A stretch of DNA of 64,000 nucleotides from G965205255 sp965205255 (GTDB lineage: Bacteria > Pseudomonadota > Gammaproteobacteria > Pseudomonadales > Endozoicomonadaceae): assembly GCA_965205255.1 (NCBI GenBank), contig OZ242051.1, positions 2,542,001 through 2,606,000 on the forward strand. Reading direction: 5' to 3'. Each line of letters starts with the position of its first letter. Position 1 is the first letter of the stretch. A program made the translations under genes and the position numbers. The notes below the pieces were generated by a model, which ran no database searches, was not told the origin of the DNA, and saw only the letters and a list, made by a program, of their open reading frames with translations. Shown here piece after piece: positions 1 through 8,700 of this stretch.

Positions 1-1248
1 AGCCTAGTGATGATATTAATCACTGCATTTTTGGGGGTGGTTTCTATTGTAGTCGGTTGGCGAGCTGTTGATCGTTGGTATGCGTTTGGCCCGCTATTAT
101 TGTTTATGTCAAGCACTCTTACAGGCGTTTTTCTGGCACAGGATTTGCTGTTGTTTTATGTGTTCTGGGAAATCATGCTGATACCCATGTACTTTATGAT
201 GAGCCAGTGGGGTGGAGAACATGCTAAATCTGCTGCCACACGTTTTCTGTTGTATACTGTGACAGCCTCCCTGTTTATGCTTATAGGCATTATTGCTTTA
301 TATGTTATCAAGGGAAATCAACATAACGGTAATTTCAGCTTTGCTTTTAATATGCTGTTTAACACCCCGGTTAAAACAGGAGCAATCTGGATTACTCTTT
401 CTTTTCTCATTGGCTTTGGCGTTAAAGTTCCGGCATTTCCTCTCCATCTTTGGGCTCCACGAGCCTACAAGGAGTCTAATCCTGCGGTCACGATGTTATT
501 GTCCGGTGCAATGGCTAATGCAGGCGTTTATGGTATTTTACGAATTTGCCCCTTTGTTTCACCTGAAAGCATGTTGTTTTTCTGTAAGGCAGGTATGGCA
601 TTAGCCAGCATTGGTGCTATTTATACAGGGTTAATTGCTTACAGGGAAAACAATATTCGGACCGTAGCTGCATACTCAAGTATCAGCCATATGAATCTTG
701 CTATGTTAGCGGTTTTTGCTCTTCAGCTTCAAGCGGTTAATGGGGCAATGGTGCAGCTGGTCGCTCATGCATTTTCCATTGCCGGTATTTTTGCAATAGT
801 AGCAATGCTAGAGGCCAGAGGTTTTAAAGGTGAGCTTAATGAAATGGGTGGTTTATTTAAGCCGATGCCACGTTTAGGTGCCTTTTTACTGTTTTTTATC
901 ATAGCTGGTGTAGGTATGCCTGGGTTGGGTAACTTTGTGGGTGAAATATTGATTCTTGCAGGTAGCTATCATGTTTCACCGGTATGGACGGTTATTGCTG
1001 CATTGAGCATAGTTGTTAGTGTTGCTTACTTTTTACGTATGTATGAGCGGGCAATGCTTGGTCCGCTCAATAAAAATATTCAGGTACCAATACTTCAGGA
1101 TACTAACTGGCGAGAGTATTGTGTGTTAGGTGTACTTGCACTGTCCATTTTTTGGCTGGGTATGTATCCTCACAGCTTCATGGAAAGTTTTTCCACAGCC
1201 GCACACCAAACTGTCAGTATGAGTCATCTGAGTCAGGGAGGGCTATAA
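1..1248 (+). CDS. nuoM: NADH-quinone oxidoreductase subunit M, 5' end cut by window
   Basis: Membrane subunit of respiratory complex I, one of the antiporter-like proton-pumping subunits. The reading frame is open to base 1 (AGC CTA precede the first GTG in frame), so the GTG at 7 is probably internal. About 413 residues are visible against roughly 500 in the family, so the N-terminal part lies outside the window. Family hallmarks seen are the glutamate of the FWEIMLIPMYFMM segment (pumping Glu), the lysine in GFGVKVPAFPLHLW, and the MPGLGNFVGE segment near the C-terminus. Many hydrophobic helices are evident. It is followed after one base by nuoN, the normal end of a nuo operon. Identification is firm; only the start is unknown. 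Confidence 0.93.
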   Translation, partial: SLVMILITAFLGVVSIVVGWRAVDRWYAFGPLLLFMSSTLTGVFLAQDLLLFYVFWEIMLIPMYFMMSQWGGEHAKSAATRFLLYTVTASLFMLIGIIALYVIKGNQHNGNFSFAFNMLFNTPVKTGAIWITLSFLIGFGVKVPAFPLHLWAPRAYKESNPAVTMLLSGAMANAGVYGILRICPFVSPESMLFFCKAGMALASIGAIYTGLIAYRENNIRTVAAYSSISHMNLAMLAVFALQLQAVNGAMVQLVAHAFSIAGIFAIVAMLEARGFKGELNEMGGLFKPMPRLGAFLLFFIIAGVGMPGLGNFVGEILILAGSYHVSPVWTVIAALSIVVSVAYFLRMYERAMLGPLNKNIQVPILQDTNWREYCVLGVLALSIFWLGMYPHSFMESFSTAAHQTVSMSHLSQGGL

Positions 1249-1249
1249 A

Positions 1250-2689
1250 ATGTCATTAAGCGATATATTTTATTTAAAACCATATTTGTGGCTGGGCTTT
1301 GGTGGTGTAGTTGTACTCTTATCAGGCCTTCTGCCAGCGGGAAAAAAATGGGCTTATGCCAGCACCATTATTGTTTTGCTTGGAGCGCTGTTTTCAGCCT
1401 TAGAGCTGTTAAATGAACAGACCATTATTGAAAACTTTGTCATTGTTAGTAAATATACACAATCATGCATAATATTATTTATTGTTATTGCGCTGGCTGT
1501 GGTATTTATGTCTCAAAGTGCGAAAACTATCAATAAAGATATTGACGAAATATATTACAGTTTAATTATTTTTTCGGTCCTGGGCATGGCGCTTATTCCT
1601 TCTAGCAATCTTATTGCTGTGCTTATTGGTATCGAGATGGTTACCATTTGTGCTTTTTGCCTAGCAGCATGGACACCTTCGCGCAAAGGTGCGGTAGAAG
1701 CTGCCACAAAATTTGTGATAACAGCAGGTGTTGCCACAGGTTTTCTATTAATGGGTATCGCACTGATTTATCTAGGGTCGGGCACCGTTGATGTGAGTGA
1801 AATTAAAAGCCACTTAAATATGCCTGATGCGAGTAGAATGCTTACCATAACAGGGTTTTTACTGTTAATGTCGGGAGTTGGATTTGAACTTGCGGTTGCA
1901 CCTTTTCATAGCTGGCTTGCCGACCTTTACGAAGGTGCTCCTACGCCTATTGTCGCTTTTATTGGTAGTGTTGCCAAACTATCTATTATCGCTTGGTTGG
2001 TGATATTACCCTTTTTGTTAGATATTAGATTATGGAATATTATTGAATGGGCAATTATTATTATTGCCGTCATTAGCATGGTTGTCGGTTCTGTACTGGC
2101 CTTGAAACAATCGAGCCTTAAACGGATTCTTGCGTACTCATCTGTTGTCCACTTTGGCTTTATTTTGGTAGCACTGGCCGTTTACCAACGGGAAAGCATT
2201 ACCGCTATTGTTTATTATGGCATTAGTTATACCGTTACTACTATTGCAGCTTTTGCCATTATTAACGGTGTTGAAAGCAGTAAAGGCTTGTCAACACTCG
2301 ATGCCTTTAGAGGTCTGGGGAGACGTTGTCCGATTGCAGGTACTGCGTTGACCTTAGTGGTTCTGTCTTTAGCCGGTATTCCTCCGCTTACAGGCTTTTT
2401 TGCTAAGTTGCTGATATTTCAGACAGCTATTAATGAAGAGGTATGGTGGTTGGCAGTGGTTATGGCGCTTGCGGGTGCAGCAGGTCTTTACTACTACATT
2501 CGTATTTTGCTTGTGATCTTTGATAAACCACCTCAGGAGAACATACAATACGCATTAAGTGATGGCAACAATCGTAGGTTATCCATGAATTCATTGATTG
2601 TATTTGTTTTTGTGGTACTGACTGTATTCCTCGGTGTATTTGCAGAGCCCATATTGCATTATGCCTCATTAGTATTAAGTCAGGGCTGA
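1250..2689 (+). CDS. nuoN: NADH-quinone oxidoreductase subunit N
   Basis: Antiporter-like membrane subunit of complex I, normally the last gene of the nuo operon. At 479 residues it is full length for the family. It is almost entirely hydrophobic, and the conserved core reads LIGIEMVTICAFCLAAW, then EAATKFVITAG, then the LAVAPFHSWLADLYEGAP-like stretch (ELAVAPFHSWLADLYEGAPT), with the conserved lysine in SSLKRILAYSSVVHFGF. The ATG lies one base after the nuoM stop, so translation is probably coupled. No further nuo gene follows; the next gene converges on the minus strand, so this is the operon end. Confidence 0.94.
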   Translation: MSLSDIFYLKPYLWLGFGGVVVLLSGLLPAGKKWAYASTIIVLLGALFSALELLNEQTIIENFVIVSKYTQSCIILFIVIALAVVFMSQSAKTINKDIDEIYYSLIIFSVLGMALIPSSNLIAVLIGIEMVTICAFCLAAWTPSRKGAVEAATKFVITAGVATGFLLMGIALIYLGSGTVDVSEIKSHLNMPDASRMLTITGFLLLMSGVGFELAVAPFHSWLADLYEGAPTPIVAFIGSVAKLSIIAWLVILPFLLDIRLWNIIEWAIIIIAVISMVVGSVLALKQSSLKRILAYSSVVHFGFILVALAVYQRESITAIVYYGISYTVTTIAAFAIINGVESSKGLSTLDAFRGLGRRCPIAGTALTLVVLSLAGIPPLTGFFAKLLIFQTAINEEVWWLAVVMALAGAAGLYYYIRILLVIFDKPPQENIQYALSDGNNRRLSMNSLIVFVFVVLTVFLGVFAEPILHYASLVLSQG

Positions 2690-2693
2690 TATA

Positions 2694-2752
2694 ATACCAA
2701 AACTTATTTTTAACTACTGTTATTAGTATACTTTTATGGCTTGCTGTTAAAG
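2694..2752 (+). repeat. MITE-like element, copy A (left half only)
   Basis: Begins ATACCAAAAC and runs through TTTTAACTACTGTTAT and TATGGCTTGCTGTTAAAG, matching the left half of the element seen complete at 46667-46813. The right half is absent. It lies just after the nuoN stop. Confidence 0.6.
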
Positions 2753-2781
2753 CAGTACTTTGAATAGTTTTTAACTCATTA

Positions 2782-2842
2782 TCTTCCATGAGTATTATCT
2801 ATTAGTTCAGCAATAAGAACAGAAGATAATACCCATGGAAGA
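2782..2842. repeat. Inverted repeat, 19-bp arms (18 paired)
   Basis: Arms 2782-2800 (TCTTCCATGAGTATTATCT) and 2824-2842 (AGATAATACCCATGGAAGA) are complementary at 18 of 19 positions around a 23-base loop. It lies between the convergent nuoN and NlpC/P60 genes. It is not GC-rich and has no T-tract, so it is either a bidirectional RNA hairpin or a small mobile-element remnant. Confidence 0.6.
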
Positions 2843-2880
2843 CACAGTAGGTAAGATTCTATAGACAATGTCCAACGTAA

Positions 2881-2933
2881 AAATACCATAAAGTACATTT
2901 ATTGCAGTGCAGCTTTCTGTGCTGATGGTATTT
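2881..2933. repeat. Inverted repeat, 9-bp perfect arms
   Basis: AAATACCAT at 2881-2889 is perfectly complementary to ATGGTATTT at 2925-2933. This second hairpin in the same convergent intergenic region lies just beyond the stop codon of the minus-strand gene. It could end transcription from the right, but it lacks the GC stem and U-tract of an intrinsic terminator. Confidence 0.4.
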
Positions 2934-2970
2934 CATGGCAGAGCAACTAAAAACATTTCTGATGACTCCT

Positions 2971-4491
2971 CTAGTACCAGTGCAGATATTGCTTAACCTT
3001 ATCAGGTTGAGATTTCTGTATAAATTGCTGATTAGAATAGGGTCGATTAAAAGCTGGGGGTTTATTTAATAATATGACATTAAACCCTGGTTTTTCCCAC
3101 AGCGACATCAGATTCCAGCCCTTCAGTTTTAACCCTTTTTCATCAATATCACCCAAGCCTACAGGGCTGATCAGGGAGTGAGCAACCAAGGCAATACCTG
3201 TATTTTTTCCATCAGTTGATTTCATATGAATACCCCAGGGAGCATTGAACATCACAGCAAATTTTTGTTGATTATAAATAGTCGTTCCCAAATACAAGCC
3301 CACGTGAGTTGTGGATTTTTCGTTACTACCGAAGGAGACAAGAGTGAGAAAGGGAATGAGTCGCACTGGGCCGTGTTTATTTATCAGCCATAACTTCTTC
3401 TGCATTTTTGAGCGACCAGACAGGCTATAATTGGTACCTCCGTAAAAAGTTTGCAAAGTAGAAGAACGAGGCAACCAGATACCAAAGGTTGTAAAAAGTC
3501 TTTGCATCAATGATGAGCAATCATCATTGGAGTTTTTACCTCCCCAACCGTAAGGAATGTTAATAAGCTGATTTATTATCATTCCTATATTTTTATAGGT
3601 GGGTAATAGTGGCCATTTAGCAACGTAAACGTTGCTTTGTTTGATGGTAACAATTTTGGCATTGCCTTGGCTATCTCTGTAAGGAATTAAAATATGGTTT
3701 TTTTTTATAGGTAGTAAAGATCCCTGTTCAATCTCCACACTTTTACACTGACCTGGAATAAATACAGTCTGTTTAAGGGTTGCTGGAGTCACAAAATCTG
3801 ATTTTTTCCACTGTCGAATAAATTTCTCATCCACTTTGGCAAGGTGTGATGTTTGTATCCATCCTAAGCTCCCCTGACTGTTGACTAGTGTCCACTTGCC
3901 GTCACGGGTTGTTTGTATCATCATAATAGGCGTACCAATCCATAAATGCGCTAGTTGTATATAGTCAAACGGTGATCCATCGCCGGTGGTTGTAAAGTCT
4001 TTATAAAAGGGTTCACTAACAGGTAGTGATCTCAGCTGTGCATTTCGTACGATAATACCTCTGCAACCGGAGGTTGTGCAGGAAACATTGGGAAAATGAC
4101 TCAAATCCATGTTGCTGGAAATAGGTGCCGTCCAGCCTGATTTATATGGCTGATAGTGGTTTCCAAAACCTATTTTGTTTTTGTAGTAAGCCAGAGTACC
4201 CTTTTCAAGCTTTAAGACATTATTTGATGTTTGTTGAACGCCGGGTACATAAAAAAATACTTGTTGATTTTCTAGCTTGGACCAAGGGTAAAAATATTGC
4301 TGTAAAAAATATTGTTTCTGTGCTTTGGCTTCATTTGCGCTAAGCACTGATGTATTGAGTTTTGGTGTGCTCACGTAATCTAGTGCATTTTGATTGAGCG
4401 TTAAAGGGATGGTGATATTTCCTGGCAGAGCATGAGCAGTAATGCTGAAAAATACTTGGATGACAGCAAAAAAAACAAGTGATTTTAACAT
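2971..4491 (-). CDS. Secreted SH3/NlpC-P60 family peptidoglycan peptidase
   Basis: Predicted exported cysteine peptidase acting on peptidoglycan stem peptides. Residues 1-21 form a signal peptide (Lys-start, hydrophobic core, ending AHA-LPG). The middle contains bacterial SH3-like segments, for example the GSLGWIQTSHLAKVD stretch typical of SH3 domains in N_NLPC_P60 proteins. The catalytic domain starts near residue 310 with PYGWGGKNSNDDCSS, where Cys325 is the expected nucleophile; the histidine lies in STTHVGLYLG. The architecture matches the family of N_NLPC_P60, SH3_6, SH3_7 and NLPC_P60 domains, which includes D-Glu/meso-DAP endopeptidases. The exact bond cleaved cannot be read from sequence. 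It stands alone, converging on nuoN. Confidence 0.85.
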   Translation of the reverse strand: MLKSLVFFAVIQVFFSITAHALPGNITIPLTLNQNALDYVSTPKLNTSVLSANEAKAQKQYFLQQYFYPWSKLENQQVFFYVPGVQQTSNNVLKLEKGTLAYYKNKIGFGNHYQPYKSGWTAPISSNMDLSHFPNVSCTTSGCRGIIVRNAQLRSLPVSEPFYKDFTTTGDGSPFDYIQLAHLWIGTPIMMIQTTRDGKWTLVNSQGSLGWIQTSHLAKVDEKFIRQWKKSDFVTPATLKQTVFIPGQCKSVEIEQGSLLPIKKNHILIPYRDSQGNAKIVTIKQSNVYVAKWPLLPTYKNIGMIINQLINIPYGWGGKNSNDDCSSLMQRLFTTFGIWLPRSSTLQTFYGGTNYSLSGRSKMQKKLWLINKHGPVRLIPFLTLVSFGSNEKSTTHVGLYLGTTIYNQQKFAVMFNAPWGIHMKSTDGKNTGIALVAHSLISPVGLGDIDEKGLKLKGWNLMSLWEKPGFNVILLNKPPAFNRPYSNQQFIQKSQPDKVKQYLHWY

Positions 4492-4584
4492 ACTTATTTC
4501 TCACTTTATTATATATCCGTGGTGGTTACATGGCACAGATAACGATTAAGATTGTGAAAAAAACCCACCAATTGGAGGGTGCTA

Positions 4585-4742
4585 ATGCCAAAATCTGCTT
4601 TTAACGTCTTATTGCTCTGCTTGTCTGATCTTGCTGTTATGCGTTGAAGGTCTTCGCAATAGCAGGCTTACTCGTCCCTTCACCTTTAACAGCAAGCCAT
4701 AAAAGCATACTCATAAAAGCAGTTAGAAACAGGTTTTGGTAT
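4585..4742 (-). repeat. MITE-like element, copy B (complete)
   Basis: A 158-bp element in the 392-bp gap between the NlpC/P60 gene and rppH. The right end, AGTTAGAAACAGGTTTTGGTAT, is complementary to the left end of copy F (46667-46813). The left end ATGCCAAAATCTGCTTTTAAC is the degenerate partner. Internal landmarks TTGCTGTTATGCGTT and TTTAACAGCAAGCCATAAAAG are shared with other copies in reverse orientation. Confidence 0.7.
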
Positions 4743-4883
4743 AACTGATTATTCTGAAATTATTCTTTTACGCACTGATCAATGTGAATGATTTTCAGTG
4801 CTATCTAACGCATAAAGCAGAGCTTGTTAAGATATGTTAATACATTTCTTCTTAAATGCAATGATACAGGTATGTTTTACATG

Positions 4884-5399
4884 TTAACCATGAGCTGTAT
4901 TTTGTTGAGATGTTGTGTTGCTTTGCAACTCTATCCATGTGGGAGCTAGTTCTTTAAGCGCACGACGATAAACTTCTTTTTTGAAGGTAACTATCTGGCT
5001 TAAAGGATACCAGTAGCTTGTCCACTGCCATTCATCAAACTCTTGATAATCAGAATTTTTAAGATTAAAGTCACTGTCTTTACCTAAAAACTCCAATAAA
5101 AACCATTTTTGTTTTTGACCAACACAAACAGGATGCTTATCAGAGCGAACAAGGCGTTTAGGTAGCCGGTAGCGCAACCAACCTCTTGTATAGTCCAGAA
5201 TTTTCACATGTTCAGATAACAGGCCTGTTTCTTCCTGAAGCTCACGAAACATAGCCGATTCATATTCTTCACCATCATTAACACCTCCCTGAGGAAATTG
5301 CCATGCGTTTTGCCCAGTACGTTTTGCCCAAAAAACCTGGCCTTGACGATTAATAATAATTATTCCAATGTTTGGTCTGAAACCGTCTTCATCGATCAT
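4884..5399 (-). CDS. rppH: RNA pyrophosphohydrolase (Nudix)
   Basis: Removes pyrophosphate from the 5' triphosphate end of RNAs, which opens them to decay by RNase E. The Nudix box fits GX5EX7REUXEEXGU exactly at residues 38-60 (G38, E44, R52-E53, E56-E57, G59). The N-terminus MIDEDGFRPNIGIIIINRQG and the NAWQFPQGG segment are characteristic of RppH rather than other Nudix enzymes. At 171 residues it has normal length. It is a single gene here, divergent from the large tandem array that starts at 5796. Confidence 0.94.
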   Translation of the reverse strand: MIDEDGFRPNIGIIIINRQGQVFWAKRTGQNAWQFPQGGVNDGEEYESAMFRELQEETGLLSEHVKILDYTRGWLRYRLPKRLVRSDKHPVCVGQKQKWFLLEFLGKDSDFNLKNSDYQEFDEWQWTSYWYPLSQIVTFKKEVYRRALKELAPTWIELQSNTTSQQNTAHG

Positions 5400-5620
5400 C
5401 TGTTTTTCCTCAAATTTAATCTGACTATTGTTTCATAAATCAGCCAGTTTAACCAAATAACCCGCTACAGTGGTAGTAAATTTCACTAAAAATTTGTATT
5501 TATCTGATTTTTTTTTGAAAAAGAGGGTATGTACAAACCAGTGTTACTCACCAGTTTGCACGCTTTATTGTTGTAGAACGAAACAGCCTAAGTAAGGCCA
5601 TTTGTGAAATTAGCAGGGGG

Positions 5621-5795
5621 GCACTTGCTGTGCTCTGACTTTTTTATCAATTTTTTTTAAGAACCCATACAATCACAAAAGACGATATTGATATAAGACA
5701 GTATAATGATAATATTGAGTATTAATTAAAAAAAAGAATCACGAAAAATTAAGCGTTTAATTCGGTTATGCGCTTTTTATAATAAGGACAATAAC
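5621..5795 (+). promoter_or_regulatory. Conserved leader/promoter region of array gene 1
   Basis: This stretch is repeated, with changes, ahead of all four array genes. It contains a TATAAT-like hexamer within AGTATAATGATAAT, an AT-rich stretch, and a conserved end, GCTTTTTATAATAAGGACAATAAC, with AAGGA at 5784-5788 seven bases before the GTG start. No strong -35 box can be assigned. Upstream of 5621 the gap from rppH shows nothing recognisable. Confidence 0.45.
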
Positions 5796-8700
5796 GTGAC
5801 CAAAATATTTTCGACTGTAAAAACGTTCATTAGCTCCTTTCCGCTCATCAAAAAGAAACATCCGACTGGCACACCTGAAAAAATTGCCCCAGAAAAAAGC
5901 ACCCTTACCCGCAAGGATACAGACCCAGATCAGCAACCTCAACACGACGTATCACTTTCTGACCGAGCTGTGTCTAAAACCACAGTTACCAAAAAATCTC
6001 AATCCATAAATGAGCAAATAAACACGTCAGTAAATGATTGTTTTGGGCGCAAACAGGTAGGAGGAAAAGGTTTTTTTCTGCACACAATGCAACAGGCAGG
6101 CCTTCCTGTACCACCGTTTAGATGTGTCGAGTCGCACATTAGCCAAGCCATTGAAAATCACCACTTTTCCTCCGTTACCATTAATCGTTTTTTCCCCGGT
6201 GCTAATTACACGTGTATTGCAGACATAAAAAAATCGCTTCTCACAGCAGAACCTGAAAACAAAAGTGAAGCTTTGGCACGCCTTGCCCAATTGCTCGAAA
6301 GCGATGAATTTTATCAGCAAATCAGCCAGACGGAATACGCTCAGACAATCAGGGCACTTTATGAACAAATCAGTCAGGGGAAGCATCCCGTTATTGCCCG
6401 TAGCTCTGGCGTGGCAGAAGACAGTTACGGTGATGCTCAGGCCGGAAAGTATGACTCGCGAGTTAAAGGACAAGAAGACATTGTCAAAACCTGTTTGCAG
6501 GTGCTTGCCTCGGGCTATAAAAACCACGCATCTTCACAGGGAAGTATTCCAGATGCCATGCCAATTGTATTACAGAGATGCATTAACTGTTCTCTGGGAG
6601 GAGTAGCGATGAGTTATACGTCTTTGGATGATAATACTATTCAAATTAACTCCTCTGTTGGTCAGCCTAAAACGGCAGTCAGCGGAACCTGTGGGATAAC
6701 GCCAGATCTTCATTCGGTAGGTCGCATGTCTTCTCAGCCAGAGATTACCTTTACACCAGGAAAAGTTGAATCAACATTCCAGCTGAAAAAAAATGCAGAA
6801 GGTGATGGCTTTTATGAAGAAGAAGTCAGTACTGATGATATCGGGATAACCTCACTTTCTGAAGAACAGGTGACCAAGCTGACTGAGCACATTAAAGTGC
6901 TTGAAGACCTTTTACTTTGCCCTGTAGATGTTGAATTTGGTGTTGATAAACAAGGAGAGTTGTTTATTGTACAAGTCAGGCCTGTGACCAGACTGCCAGG
7001 TGCCATGAACTTTGGTGTTATGCCCGACAAACCTGAGATAATGACAGGAACCGTTGTTAGTGAAGGAGTATTTGCCGGTACGGTTTATCATGCTCATGGT
7101 CCAAGTTGTCCTCTTGAAAAAGGAAATATTGTTGTTGCTGATCATTTTTACGATGAAATGCTTAAACCGGAGTTTCTGGATAAAGCCGGTGGTTTTATTT
7201 TCAAAAAAGGCGGGCTTAATGATCATGTTGCCATTAGTTTGCGACAGGCGGGCAAGCCCTATTTTATCGCAGGTGATTCGTTTCAGTGGCCTGAACAGAA
7301 AAACCCGCCTGAGCAATATACACTGGCATGCGGTAATTTTAATGGTGAACCTAAAGCCGCATTATGGGAAGGAGATCATACAGAGATACTAAGAAAAAAC
7401 ATGGTGTCATCTGCTTCAGATCAACAGCCTCCCAAGCCATTATATTATAACTCTCCACCAGTGCCGGCTGACTTTACAGATTTGGGTAAGGGTTTTGAAT
7501 GGCTTAACCAGCAAAACACTCGGTTATTGAAGTATTTTATGCCAGGGGGAGTTTTTGATCGTTGTCTGGAGCCAAAGTCTGTCTTATCAGTGTCTATGTC
7601 TGCTAACCGTCAGCAACTGATGACAGCGCTAAAAGAAGAAACGAGCCATTTTTTGAAAGATACAGAGGCATTGCTTGACGGCTATGAAAAGTTACTGGCC
7701 TTTAGTGATGAGTCAGGCAAGCACGATGCAACTCTTCAACAAAAAATAGCGGAACTGAATGCGATAAAAACACAGTTCAGGCAACTATCTACAGAAATGA
7801 AGGATACACTTGAAACTATCACCCAGCCCTTTGTTGGTAACCATGAGCTACCTGAATCAGCTACAGATTTTGAAAGCTGGAAGGTGGCGTGTCATCAGCT
7901 AAATAATTTTTTGCAGCAACTCTCTCAGCCAAACTCGCCACAGGACGTTAGTAGTATTCATGATATTGTATTTCTCATCCATAAAGCTTTTATTGAGGCG
8001 CTACCTATAGTCAGCAAAAATTCATCGATGGGTGTTACAAAAAAAATAAAAGACGAAGTGACACTGACAGACTTTGTTGCTGATGATACTAAAGGCATGC
8101 TCAGCGACCGTGTTATTACCGCACTCAAAAAAATTGACTCCAATAATACTATGGTTGTCCATACAAATGAGGCGTTAATTATTACGGCTTCACTGGGTAT
8201 ACATCAATGTGTTATCGAAAGTCTTGCCAGTGGTGACGGAGGCAAGGGTGCAATGGTCAGATTAAAGTTTTCTGATGATATGAATAAAACAACAGATGGG
8301 AAGCGTCAGCGAATGTTGTTAATATCACTTTTTTTTGAGGCAATGGGTGAGAAACACCTTGCTAAACATATCAACCCGTCTGCAAGTGAACTGGTGATTG
8401 AAAATACACAAATGACATCGGCGCAGGCACAGGAAGAAGTGCTGCTTAAAATGATTGCAGTTATTTTTTCAGTTCGAGATGTAGATATTCTGTTCGACTT
8501 AGATACAAAATTTCATCAACCGCTCTCTTCGGCGAAAATGACTAGCAGGATTCAAGAGGGATTACAGCAACCGGATAATAAAATAATGTTGGAATATTAC
8601 CTTGCTAATCAAAATGAGGTAGATAGCACTGTTAATATCCCCAAAGATATGCTGGAAGGTGAATACGCAGATTTCTGTAAGTTGGGAATTATACGGAACA

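Noticed and set aside
5755..5790. AAGCG...CGCTT inverted repeat in the array leader as an operator
   Set aside because: The stem is only five pairs and is disrupted in the gene 2 leader (GCACTT), so it is not conserved.
6812..7316. Antisense and alternate-frame open frames inside the array genes, recurring in all four copies
   Set aside because: They recur only because the host genes are near-identical. They lack ribosome sites and recognisable products, and overlap a strong coding frame.
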